Shown one piece after another: positions 5,212 to 13,473 of a stretch of DNA of 16,787 bases; positions within the stretch are counted from its first letter, which is position 1; every line of letters starts with the position of its first letter. A program made the translations under genes and the position numbers. The notes beneath the pieces are model-generated. The model saw only the letters and a program-made list of their open reading frames with translations, made no database searches and had not been told where the DNA came from. Origin of the DNA: Promethearchaeota archaeon (GTDB lineage Archaea > Asgardarchaeota > Lokiarchaeia > Sigyniarchaeales > SOKP01); assembly GCA_030605895.1 (NCBI GenBank), contig JAUWHL010000236.1, forward strand, positions 1-16,787. The letters are read 5' to 3'.

Positions 5212-7767
5212 ATGTCAAATGAAAATAATCACACAACTGTGCGTAGAGTAAATCCAGAAATATTAGAAATTATTATTTTTTCTATAGCTCTGATATTTGT
5301 ATTTTTTTCAAGGTTTTATAGTTATTTACTATTCCATAGTATTGCTGAGCTATTTAGTATAATTATTGCTGGGGGAGTGTTTTTAGTTGGGTGGAACTCT
5401 CGTAAATATATGAAAAGTTCCTTTTTTTTAGTGCTTGGAATATCTTCGCTTTTTGTAGCAGTCATTGATTTAATACATACACTCGCGTACTCAGGAATGA
5501 ATATTTTTGTTGGTTATACTGCGAATCTCCCAACATCTTTATGGATTGCTGCTAGATATCTTCAAGCGGGTTCCTGTTTATTTGCTTCACTTTTAATTAA
5601 AAAGAACATAAAACCAAGTTATCTTTTTATTACTTATTTGAGCGTAGCGCTCATCCTAGTGCTTTTGATATTTGCTACTTTATTTCCAGTTTGTTATATT
5701 GTGGGCATTGGTTTAACCCCTTTCAAAATTATAAGCGAATATGTTATAGTTCTTATTCTTTTTGCTTGTATTTTGATAATAATTAAAAACAAAGATGAGT
5801 TTGATAAAAAGGTTTTCTCTCTACTGATTAGTTCAATTATAGCTACTATGATAGCTGAATTAGCATTCACGTTTTATATAGGGGTTTATGATTTTTCTAA
5901 TCTGGTTGGGCATATTTTTAAAATAATCTCCTTTTATTTTTTGTACAAAGCTGTTATTCAAATTGGAATTGAAGATCCCTTTAATTTACTATTTCGAAAA
6001 ATTAAGAGAAGTGAATTAGAATTAAAAAATATTATTGAACACTCTGGAGCTGGAATTATAATGTTGAATCAAGATGGGACATATCTATTAGTAAATAAAA
6101 AAGCAGCAAGTGATTTGGGGGGGAAACCAAAAGATTTCATTGGAAAAACACTGTACGACATATTTCCTAAAAAAATAGCTGATGAATATTTCAATAGCAA
6201 TCGCGAAATAATTCAGATGGAAATTAGTAGAGCTTATCAAAGAACATTTAATCTACCTACTGGTGAAAAGACATATTGGATAGTGGAACAACCTTTGAAA
6301 GATATAGATGAGAAAAATTCTTCCCTTCTTAGCGTTTCCACAGATATTACGGAAAAAATAAAAGCAGATCAATTACTTAAAGAAGCTGAACAGCGTTATC
6401 GTACTACTTTTGAGCAATCTCCTGATGGGATTATAATTTTAGATCTTGAAACATTAAGGGCAATCGAATTTAATGATGTAGTTTGTAAAATGTTAGGCTA
6501 CACACGTGAAGAATTTGAAAACCTACAAATAAATGATTACGATACTATAGAAACCCCTTCAGAAACAAGAACACGTGTAGAAAAGATCTTAAAAGAGGGT
6601 AGAGATGACTTTGAGACAAAATTTATGACTAAGAATGGAGAAATTAAAGATATATATGTAACTGCTAAAGCTATAACCTTATCAGGAAAAAAATACTTTC
6701 AATCAACATTTCGGGACATCACTGAGCGGAAAAAAGCCGAAGAAAAAATTCTAAATTTATCAAAATTTCCTTCTGAAAATCCAAATCCTGTTCTGAGGGT
6801 AAATAATGAACGAGTAATCTATGCTAATAAAACTGGAATGAATATATTTAATATTACTGAAGGAAGTCATGTCCCTAAGTCGTTAGAGGCATCTATCAAT
6901 AATGCTCTAATTAATAAGGAGATCCAAGATCTTGAAGTAGAGTTAAATAATCGAACATACACTTTGATTGCTACTCCTGTAGAGAACGTTGATTATATTA
7001 ATATTTATGGAATGGATATCACAGAGCGTAAAAAAGCTGAGGAAAGATTATCACAATTAATCTCAACAGTATCACATGAGTTAAGGACTCCAATTACCGT
7101 ATTATTAATGTCTTTAGAATATTTAACTAAAAATAACGGTGATTTAAAAGAAGATTTGAAGGAGAAATTGATGGATGGTATCATTAGAAATGTCCATTTA
7201 TTAAATGAATTAGCGGAGGATATTTTACTTATTTCGAGAATAGATGAAAATCGCTTAGAAATGGAATTGAAAGAGTATAGCCCTTTAGAAGTTATCAATG
7301 ATATATTATATCTCATGGAACCAATAGGTAAGGAAAAAAAAATTGACTTTAATATTGAAGTGGACGAACAAATTCATTTAAGAGGAGATCCAAAAAGAAT
7401 AGACCAAGTTTTCCGAATTATTATCGATAATGCTATTAAATATTCAAAGGAAAATTCAAAAGTGGAGATTCATGCTACTAATAATTATCAAGGTGAATAT
7501 AACTTGAATAAAACTTCAGGAGTTCTTTTTAAATTTAAAGATTACGGTCGTGGGATTTTAAAGAAAGATTTACCTCATATTTTTGAACGGTTTTTCCGAG
7601 CAGGAAATGTGAATGAAATTGCGGGAACAGGATTAGGGCTAGCTATCGCAAAAGATTTAATTGAGGCTCATAGAGGGAATATTTTTGTAGAAAGTGAATT
7701 AGAGAAAGGAACAACATTCTGTTTGTTTTTGCCTCAAATAAACGATTTAAAAAATTTTAAATATTAA
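5212..7767 (+). CDS. Membrane histidine kinase: MASE3 - three PAS domains - HisKA - HATPase
   Basis: This 851-residue sensor kinase autophosphorylates on a histidine and passes the phosphate to a receiver. Residues about 17-255 form a multi-helix membrane sensor of the MASE3 type, with its typical FHSIAELFSI and DLIHTLAYSGM. PAS 1 is at about 270-385 and PAS 2 at 394-510 (YRTTFEQSPDGIIILD); a short degenerate PAS 3 is at 517-605. Both PAS 2 and PAS 3 end in the linker DITERKKAEE. The dimerisation domain has SHELRTP with H622. The ATPase domain has the N box DNAIKYS (N740), G1 box DYGRG (777-781), the F box region ERFFRAG, and G2 box GTGLGL (805-810). All catalytic motifs are intact. The response regulator at 7810 is its obvious partner. 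MASE3 ligands are unknown, so the stimulus cannot be stated. Confidence 0.92.
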   Translation: MSNENNHTTVRRVNPEILEIIIFSIALIFVFFSRFYSYLLFHSIAELFSIIIAGGVFLVGWNSRKYMKSSFFLVLGISSLFVAVIDLIHTLAYSGMNIFVGYTANLPTSLWIAARYLQAGSCLFASLLIKKNIKPSYLFITYLSVALILVLLIFATLFPVCYIVGIGLTPFKIISEYVIVLILFACILIIIKNKDEFDKKVFSLLISSIIATMIAELAFTFYIGVYDFSNLVGHIFKIISFYFLYKAVIQIGIEDPFNLLFRKIKRSELELKNIIEHSGAGIIMLNQDGTYLLVNKKAASDLGGKPKDFIGKTLYDIFPKKIADEYFNSNREIIQMEISRAYQRTFNLPTGEKTYWIVEQPLKDIDEKNSSLLSVSTDITEKIKADQLLKEAEQRYRTTFEQSPDGIIILDLETLRAIEFNDVVCKMLGYTREEFENLQINDYDTIETPSETRTRVEKILKEGRDDFETKFMTKNGEIKDIYVTAKAITLSGKKYFQSTFRDITERKKAEEKILNLSKFPSENPNPVLRVNNERVIYANKTGMNIFNITEGSHVPKSLEASINNALINKEIQDLEVELNNRTYTLIATPVENVDYINIYGMDITERKKAEERLSQLISTVSHELRTPITVLLMSLEYLTKNNGDLKEDLKEKLMDGIIRNVHLLNELAEDILLISRIDENRLEMELKEYSPLEVINDILYLMEPIGKEKKIDFNIEVDEQIHLRGDPKRIDQVFRIIIDNAIKYSKENSKVEIHATNNYQGEYNLNKTSGVLFKFKDYGRGILKKDLPHIFERFFRAGNVNEIAGTGLGLAIAKDLIEAHRGNIFVESELEKGTTFCLFLPQINDLKNFKY

Positions 7768-7809
7768 TCATATTATTTTATTGATATTAATATTAAAGTG
7801 AAATCCCTA

Positions 7810-8727
7810 ATGTCAGTTTCAAAACACTTAATAATGGTTGTTGACGACAATCAGGATATTCTATTTAATCTAAAACTTATACTTGAAGCAAATAATTATG
7901 ATATAAAAACTGCTAATAATGGAAAAAAAGCACTCGAAATGCTCTCGACATTAGATAAAGTTCCCGATGTAATAATAAGTGATATCATGATGCCAAAAAT
8001 GAATGGTTATGAGTTTTTTGCAGCTGTATCGACTAATCCTCAATTGAATCGTATTCCTTTTTTATTTCTATCTGCAAAGTCTACTTCTGAAGATATTCGA
8101 TTGGGTAAAATGTTAGGAGTTGATGATTATATAACCAAACCTTTTAAAAAAGAAGATTTACTAGCATCAATCTCTGGGAAAATTGCTCGAAATAAAAAAG
8201 CTAATCTAATTGATGAGGAGATTAAGAAAATTTTTTCATCCTTAAATATTAAAATGCAACCCTCAATTCTTAATAAAGATCAACCGTCATTATGTTTATT
8301 ATTGGTATATTGGGATGACGTCACTGGTCCATTTTTAAAACAAAGTTATCCCTCTGGAAAAAATTGTCTTATCTCTATAAATACTATTGGTAAGCAATTA
8401 TTCCATGCGGCAACTTCGATTTATGGCCATGACAAAATCACGAAAGCTCAGGGTATTTTACTTAATATAGAGAATATTGAAAACCAAGGTTATGTATTTT
8501 TTGATTCTTTTCCTGATAAAGATGAAAGATTTGGAGAAAAACAATATATGTTATCTGTGATCGCTCCAATTTTAACTTATTTTGATTCACTTAAGATTAA
8601 AGAAGTATTAATAGAGATCTCTGAAAAAATAAAAAATGAACAAAATTGGGAAATAAAAGAATATTGGGACAGAATATTAGAAGTTATGTCAGATAGATCT
8701 ACTCTACTTAATCCTCAATCAAAATAA
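7810..8727 (+). CDS. Response regulator: receiver domain fused to a longin-like domain
   Basis: Residues about 6-128 form a complete CheY-like receiver: acidic pair D12-D13, phosphoacceptor D58 (ISDIMMPKMNG), Ser88 in FLFLSAKS, and K110 in YITKPF. A charged linker follows. Residues about 158-300 do not resemble any DNA-binding output domain. They begin LCLLLVYWDDVTGPFLKQSY, then a long stretch with FHAATSIYGHD, GILLNIENI, YVFFDSFPDKDERFG and a C-terminal helix. The WDD..GP...YP opening followed by an alternating sheet and helix pattern is what I associate with longin/roadblock-like proteins of Asgard archaea, which bind small GTPases. Fold assignment is from pattern only. The gene follows the kinase by about 40 bases. 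I prefer the ATG at 7810 because AAGTGA precedes it; a GTG at 7798 would add four residues. Confidence 0.8.
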   Translation: MSVSKHLIMVVDDNQDILFNLKLILEANNYDIKTANNGKKALEMLSTLDKVPDVIISDIMMPKMNGYEFFAAVSTNPQLNRIPFLFLSAKSTSEDIRLGKMLGVDDYITKPFKKEDLLASISGKIARNKKANLIDEEIKKIFSSLNIKMQPSILNKDQPSLCLLLVYWDDVTGPFLKQSYPSGKNCLISINTIGKQLFHAATSIYGHDKITKAQGILLNIENIENQGYVFFDSFPDKDERFGEKQYMLSVIAPILTYFDSLKIKEVLIEISEKIKNEQNWEIKEYWDRILEVMSDRSTLLNPQSK

Positions 8728-8734
8728 AAAAAAA
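8726..8734 (-). terminator. T-tract terminator of the PDO-PDO-thioredoxin reductase operon
   Basis: Nine As on the plus strand read as T9 on the minus strand, beginning seven bases after the thioredoxin reductase stop codon. It lies in the short gap between convergent genes and partly overlaps the response regulator stop. No stem is needed for archaeal T-tract termination. Confidence 0.45.
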
Positions 8735-8740
8735 TTATAC

Positions 8741-9685
8741 TTAGTATTCTATATTCATTTCTTTAACATAATCAAAAGCAGAATACGCTGCTATAACACC
8801 TTCAGAAACTCCTGTAATAGCTTGTTTAAAAGGAGCATCTGCTACATCTCCCGCAGCAAAAATACCTTGAACATTTGTTTCTGATTTGCGATTTATTATA
8901 ATTTCACCTTTTTCATTTGTTTCAACCCCAATACTTTCTGCTAAATCAGAATTAGGAATTGAGCCAATCTCAATAAACACACCATCAACTTCAAGATGTT
9001 TGCCATTATCAAAAACTACAGATTTTACTTTCCTTTCACCTTTTATCTCAGTAACATTAGTTTTGTAGATAATCTCTATTTTTTCATTTTCAAGTACACG
9101 TTTCTTGTTTATCGGTTCAGCTCTAATATCTTCTCCACGATAAAGTATATACACTTTTTTCGTATTTTGTGATAAAAATAGCGCTTCTTTCGCAGCAGAA
9201 TCACTTCCTCCTATTACACATACGACTTTATCTTTGTAAAATGGACCATCACATGTAGCACAGTATGAGACACCTCGACCAGCAAACTCCTCTTCTCCAG
9301 GTATACGTATCTTCCTTCTTTCTGATCCGGTAGCAATACATATACTATAAGCTTTGAATTTTTGAAAAAAGGACTTTAAAACGAAATGATCCTCCAGTTT
9401 TTCAATACTTCGAATCTCATCTGAGATGTATGGTATCCGTAATGAATCCATATGGTCTTTAAACATATCCATTAATTCTTGGCCGCTAGTACTAGTTATA
9501 CCTGGATAATTTTCAACAAGATGAGTCGTTGCTATTAATCCTCCAAACGTCTTCCCTACAATTAGTACATCCATAGCAAATCGAGCAGCGTATATTGCAC
9601 ATCCAATCGCTGTTGGTCCACCCCCTAAGACGATTAGATCATACGTTATTTCTAAATCAAAGTTTTCCATATCAATATTGAACAC
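8741..9685 (-). CDS. trxB: Thioredoxin reductase-like flavoprotein
   Basis: This FAD enzyme of about 314 residues reduces thioredoxin-like carriers. Numbered from the GTG at 9685, the N-terminal FAD-binding motif is GGGPTAIGCA (about 21-30), the redox pair is CATC (C142, C145), the second nucleotide-binding motif is GGSDSAAKEA (159-168), and the FAD-closing motif is FAAGDVAD (276-283). The NADPH-phosphate signature HRRxxxR is altered to YRGEDIR, so NADPH preference is doubtful; NADH or another donor is possible. A strong SD, GGAGGT, stands 7 bases before the GTG. The ATG at 9700 overlaps that SD and the ATG at 9670 is too far from it, so GTG is preferred. The start overlaps the end of the PDO gene upstream by 14 bases, implying translational coupling. 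The two PDO proteins encoded upstream are the likely substrates. Confidence 0.9.
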   Translation of the reverse strand: MFNIDMENFDLEITYDLIVLGGGPTAIGCAIYAARFAMDVLIVGKTFGGLIATTHLVENYPGITSTSGQELMDMFKDHMDSLRIPYISDEIRSIEKLEDHFVLKSFFQKFKAYSICIATGSERRKIRIPGEEEFAGRGVSYCATCDGPFYKDKVVCVIGGSDSAAKEALFLSQNTKKVYILYRGEDIRAEPINKKRVLENEKIEIIYKTNVTEIKGERKVKSVVFDNGKHLEVDGVFIEIGSIPNSDLAESIGVETNEKGEIIINRKSETNVQGIFAAGDVADAPFKQAITGVSEGVIAAYSAFDYVKEMNIEY

Positions 9686-10355
9686 GCAAATTACCTCCAA
9701 TCAAAGCACTTAATATTTCATTTGGCCCAACCATTCCAACTAAGGTCTTCTGATCATTTATAATAGTATATGGAACACCCGCGGCATCATAATATTGGCC
9801 AATGTCAGGATTTGCCATGATATCAATTATTATAGTTCTAATTTTCCCTTCAGAAGCAATTGCAAAGGAATTACTGATTGCAACAACCTGGGGACAATAG
9901 GGGCAAGATTCTGTCATCATTACTTTAATTGTTGATAGTTGTATTCTATTTAGATTTTTTTTTATTGTAGCTTCATAATAATTGGGAGTTCCTGCAAAGT
10001 TAAATATAGCTTGGATGAATGGTTGAATCTCTCCTTCTTTTGGAGATGCCAAATATCTGATTATCTCTCGACCATCATTATCTATAAAAAGAATTGTTGG
10101 GACACGGTTAATATCATACTTTTTTACGAATTCTGGAGTATCATCTATTGATTCTTCTTCAATTGTTAGCATACCATTTGAATTTTCTTCATAAATCCGT
10201 AGTAAAGTCATAAATTCTCCACAATCCATACAGGCTCTTATTTTGGCCCCATCTGGTTCTATTCTTTGAGATGTAAAAACCTTCAGTTTAACAGGCTTTT
10301 TTAATTTAGCCATCTCACGTCTAATTATATCTTTATATCGATCATCCGAACTCAT
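9672..10355 (-). CDS. Protein disulfide oxidoreductase, two thioredoxin folds (copy 1)
   Basis: This 227-residue archaeal PDO-type protein has two fused thioredoxin/glutaredoxin folds. The N-terminal unit carries CMDC (C42, C45) and cis-Pro in NRVP (P86). The C-terminal unit carries CPYC (C151, C154) and cis-Pro in GVPY (P195). Compared with the Pyrococcus PDO, about nine residues are inserted between the first strand and the first CxxC. It aligns gap-free at all active-site positions with the copy at 10374, so the pair is a tandem duplication. PDOs form, reduce or isomerise disulfides and accept electrons from thioredoxin reductase in Sulfolobus; the same partnership is inferred here. AGGTGA lies 9 bases before the ATG, in the 18-base gap after copy 2. 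Its last codons contain the SD of the reductase gene. Confidence 0.88.
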   Translation of the reverse strand: MSSDDRYKDIIRREMAKLKKPVKLKVFTSQRIEPDGAKIRACMDCGEFMTLLRIYEENSNGMLTIEEESIDDTPEFVKKYDINRVPTILFIDNDGREIIRYLASPKEGEIQPFIQAIFNFAGTPNYYEATIKKNLNRIQLSTIKVMMTESCPYCPQVVAISNSFAIASEGKIRTIIIDIMANPDIGQYYDAAGVPYTIINDQKTLVGMVGPNEILSALIGGNLRVQY

Positions 10356-10373
10356 TTTTATGAATCACCTTAC

Positions 10374-11066
10374 TTATGCATACATTCCTCCAAAATCTCT
10401 TCCCCCTTTGGTAAGTTTATCTAGCAAATCTTGAGGTGAAAACATTCCGTATATATGATCCTTTTCATTTATTACTGTGTGAGGAACACCTTGAACTTGG
10501 TATTTCTTACCGATGTCTGGATTTAAATTAACATCAATTACTTCTGCTGATATTTTTCCCTTAGAAACTATAGCAAAGAGTGTAAGAACAGGTACAGTCG
10601 CCGGACAATATGGGCATGTTGGAGTAATAAAAATTTTCATTTTTGACTTATCTATCTTCTTAATATGAGTAAGGATTTGATCCGCATAATATGGCCTTAC
10701 TCCTGAGAAATATTGTATACTATTAAGAAAAGGCACAAATTCAGATCCAGTTGGATGAGCCAAATAACGAATAATCTCTCTATTATTTTGGTCAATGAAC
10801 AATATAGCGGGGATTTTAGTAACATTGAATTTTTTTGCTTCAACATCATTTTCTTCAGTAGATATTTCTTCAATTTTTAATTTTCCTTCAGAAAGATCTT
10901 CTAAGGTCTTTAATAATTCATAAGTACCTTCACAAGCCATACATTTTCTTAGTTTTGTTCCATCTTCTTGAGTTCTGAAATCAGTAAATAACTTTAAAAC
11001 TACTTTATTCTTTAACTTAGCCATTTCTCTTTTAATATTATCCATTTCATTTTGTGAAAATAACAT
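10374..11066 (-). CDS. Protein disulfide oxidoreductase, two thioredoxin folds (copy 2, first gene of operon)
   Basis: Numbered from the ATG at 11066, this 230-residue protein has CMAC (C42, C45), cis-Pro in KIPA (P86), CPYC (C151, C154) and cis-Pro in GVPH (P195), the same positions as in copy 1. Both share REMAKLK at 13-19 and IIRYLA after the first unit. The start at 11066 is chosen because it gives the same N-terminal length as copy 1 and because GGGTGA lies just upstream; the ATG at 11078 would overlap that SD. It opens the PDO-PDO-reductase operon; a TATA-like stretch at about 11133-11142 would give a 5' leader of 40 bases or more. CMAC differs from the CQYC of Pyrococcus PDO, so the redox potential of the N-terminal site may differ. 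Role in cytoplasmic disulfide exchange is inferred from family. Confidence 0.88.
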   Translation of the reverse strand: MLFSQNEMDNIKREMAKLKNKVVLKLFTDFRTQEDGTKLRKCMACEGTYELLKTLEDLSEGKLKIEEISTEENDVEAKKFNVTKIPAILFIDQNNREIIRYLAHPTGSEFVPFLNSIQYFSGVRPYYADQILTHIKKIDKSKMKIFITPTCPYCPATVPVLTLFAIVSKGKISAEVIDVNLNPDIGKKYQVQGVPHTVINEKDHIYGMFSPQDLLDKLTKGGRDFGGMYA

Positions 11067-11213
11067 AAAATCACCCATTACAATATCAATCTATTATGAA
11101 TATTTGCTTTCACACTTAAAATAATTCTTCGTTTAAAATATAAAAAAAAATAGGTATGAATAGTTTTTGAATAAAATTTTATAGAATTGTACTAATAATT
11201 CAAAAGATAAATT

Positions 11214-11494
11214 TCAAGGGTTCCATCCTTTTGATATAGCCATAGTACCGATCGTCTTCTGTGGTAGTACAGGAAGCGGAAGATTAAATTTAATCCCTAA
11301 AATTATGTGGTTATTCCCAAGGTAAGAAAAATTCCTGCGAGATTCAAACCTACAATTGAGATGTATCCAATTATAAATGGAATTAACGTACCCCAATCTC
11401 CAAATGCTCCTCCAAATTCTCTTAAAGTAAATTTTTTGTGATTTTTTTCAGTGTCTTTTTCACAAATAAAGCTATTAGATTCCAAATTAATCAA
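11214..11494 (-). pseudogene. Frameshifted stub of a MOT1-family sulfate/molybdate transporter
   Basis: Two reading frames together spell the N-terminus of a MOT1-type permease. From the ATG at 11494 one frame gives a hydrophilic leader, then REFGGAFGDWGTLIPFIIGY and LNLAGIFLTLGIT, matching the first signature helix (FGDLGT). It stops at 11303. The next frame continues with IILGIKFNLPLPVLPQKTIG and TMAISKGWNP, matching the second signature (P.PVQPMK.IA), and stops at 11214. A one-base shift near 11303-11312 separates the halves. Intact family members are about four times longer; all later helices are missing and no trace of them is seen downstream. It is therefore a decayed remnant, not a working transporter. 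In the second signature a Gln has become Leu and a Met has become Gln (VLPQK). Confidence 0.75.
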
Positions 11495-11571
11495 ATATGT
11501 TAAAAGTGCTAAATTTCTTAAATTTCTTAAAATAATTTATCAGAAATATGAATTCAATTAATTAATCTATG

Positions 11572-11699
11572 TTTGGAAATTAGCTTTTTCCATTTCCATA
11601 AATTTAAAAATATTCAATTTATCTTATTTCCAAATTTAGCTTTATTTAATGTATTTAAATAACACAAGGAATTTATCTTACGTTCTTCTCATTATGGAG
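11572..11699 (+). promoter_or_regulatory. Promoter and SD of the GAF-PAS kinase, with spaced inverted repeat
   Basis: A TATA-like GTATTTAAAT is at 11651-11660, and GGAG at 11696-11699 is an SD 7 bases before the ATG at 11707. Upstream, TTTGGAAAT (11572-11580) and ATTTCCAAA (11626-11634) form an inverted repeat with a 45-base spacer. The sequence (A)AATTTAGCTTT next to each arm is also repeated directly. The repeats may be regulator sites. Confidence 0.45.
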
Positions 11700-11706
11700 T
11701 ATTTAC

Positions 11707-13368
11707 ATGTCGCTTGAAAGTAGGTTAAATTTTGAAAAGGTAATTTCAAGCATTTCTTCTCGATTTGTTGGTAGAGTAAATCTTGATGATGCCATTGATT
11801 CATCCTTTGAAGACATGGGAAATGTATCAAAAGCAGATAGAGTTTCTCTATTTCTTTTTAATGAAGAAAATAAATTCTTTAGAAATACCCATGAATGGTG
11901 CTCAGAAGGGATTAATTCCCAAATAGAAAACCTTCAAAAAGTAGATATTGGGATAATTTCCTGGTGGATTAACCAAGTTGAAAAAATTAGTTTTGTTAAC
12001 ATTCGCAATGTTTCTAATTTACCAAATGGATCTCAATCAGTAAAGAAGTTTATGGAAATACAAAACATCCAATCATTTTTAGCTTTTCCTATCTATATCA
12101 GCACAATGATTAATGGATTCGTTTGTTTTAGTAAAACCACAGAGAAACTTCAATGGAAAGGTAAAGATTTTGTGATTCTACGAATTTTTGGTCAAAGTCT
12201 AGGTGACACCATTGAACGATTAAATGCTGAAAAAGCATTAAAGGAGAGTCAAGAATTATTAAGAGCTACATTCGAAGCAACCGCAGATGGAATTCTTGCT
12301 GTTGATAGTAATGACGTTATTACGCATTTAAATGAAAGATTTATTTATATGTGGCGAATTCCAGATGAGATAATTGATCAAAAAGATTTCACTAATTTAT
12401 TAAATTACATCTTAGACCAACTTAATGAACCGGATAAATTCTTATTAAAATTAAGGAATCTTGAAAAATCATCCAATGATGGTTATGATATGATTTTTTT
12501 TAAGGATGGACGTATATTCGAACAATATTCTTGTCCATTAATTCAAGATGAGGAAAATGTAGGGCGTGTTTGGAGTTTTAAAGACATCACTGAACATCAA
12601 CATGCTGAACAAGAATTAAGAAAATCTGAAAATAGATATCGAGAAGCATACGAAAGAGCAGAATTATTTAAAGATGTTTTTACGCACGATATAAATAATA
12701 TCTTTCATAATATAAAATCTTCCGCAGAATTAATCTCAATATTGAAAGAAAAATCAGAAAGTTTAGAAAATTTAAACGAGTTTTTTCATATTATCGATAG
12801 TCAAATTGATAGAGGAGTAAAATTAATAAATAATGTGCGTAAACTTTCTAAACTTGAAGAATCAGAAATTTCATTGAAAAGGGTAGAGATTTATAAAGTT
12901 TTAGATGAAGCAATACAATTTGCGCATAAAAGTGCCCAAAATAAGAAATTAGATATACAAATTCATAAAGTAGTTAATGATGAACTATTTGCTGAAGCTA
13001 ATGAATTTCTTTTAGATGTATTTGAAAATATCTTACATAATGCAATAAAATATAACTTTAATGAATCTGTTAAAATTTATATTGAAATTACTAAAGTCGT
13101 TAATGATTCGCAGAATCTCATTAAAATTGAATTCAAAGATAATGGCATGGGTATTATTGACAAAAAAAAGGAACTAATATTTCAAAAGGGACACAGCAAG
13201 GATAATAATGTAAGAGGGATGGGAATTGGTTTATCTCTTGTGAAAAAAATTATTGAAAGTTATAATGGTAAAATTTGGGTTGAAAATCGTGTAGAAAATG
13301 ACTATTCTAAAGGAAGTAATTTTGTAGTTGAAATTTCAGAGGCATCCTTAATAAAAAATATTTCTTAA
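11707..13368 (+). CDS. Soluble histidine kinase: GAF - PAS - DHp - HATPase
   Basis: This 553-residue kinase has no membrane helix. Residues about 8-170 form a GAF domain (ADRVSLFLFNEENKFF, ending FGQSLGDTIERLNAEKALK). A PAS domain occupies about 180-300 (LLRATFEATADGILAVDSND, closed by FKDITEHQHAE). The phosphoacceptor region is ELFKDVFTHDINNIFHNI with H327; this HDINN form differs from the HELRTP form of the MASE3 kinase and is common in archaeal kinases. The ATPase domain has NILHNAIKYN (N445), DNGMG (478-482) and GMGIGLS (504-510), so it should bind ATP. No receiver gene adjoins it; it is an orphan and may use the receiver at 7810 or one elsewhere. It is monocistronic, and its stimulus is unknown; GAF and PAS domains usually bind small molecules, haem or flavin. 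Confidence 0.88.
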   Translation: MSLESRLNFEKVISSISSRFVGRVNLDDAIDSSFEDMGNVSKADRVSLFLFNEENKFFRNTHEWCSEGINSQIENLQKVDIGIISWWINQVEKISFVNIRNVSNLPNGSQSVKKFMEIQNIQSFLAFPIYISTMINGFVCFSKTTEKLQWKGKDFVILRIFGQSLGDTIERLNAEKALKESQELLRATFEATADGILAVDSNDVITHLNERFIYMWRIPDEIIDQKDFTNLLNYILDQLNEPDKFLLKLRNLEKSSNDGYDMIFFKDGRIFEQYSCPLIQDEENVGRVWSFKDITEHQHAEQELRKSENRYREAYERAELFKDVFTHDINNIFHNIKSSAELISILKEKSESLENLNEFFHIIDSQIDRGVKLINNVRKLSKLEESEISLKRVEIYKVLDEAIQFAHKSAQNKKLDIQIHKVVNDELFAEANEFLLDVFENILHNAIKYNFNESVKIYIEITKVVNDSQNLIKIEFKDNGMGIIDKKKELIFQKGHSKDNNVRGMGIGLSLVKKIIESYNGKIWVENRVENDYSKGSNFVVEISEASLIKNIS

Positions 13369-13473
13369 AATCAAACCTGCTCTTCTTAACCTAATTTAAA
13401 GTAATAATTCAAATATATCTATAGATCTACTTTAAAAATAAATAATTAATAAAAAAGAATTTTTTAGATTTTA

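Noticed and set aside
7005..7316. Minus-strand frame of 103 codons within the MASE3 kinase
   Set aside because: It lies opposite the HisKA domain, whose motifs prove the plus-strand frame; Ser/Ile-rich shadow.
9698..9700. ATG as start of the thioredoxin reductase
   Set aside because: It overlaps the GGAGGT SD itself; the GTG at 9685 has ideal spacing and leaves a normal family N-terminus.
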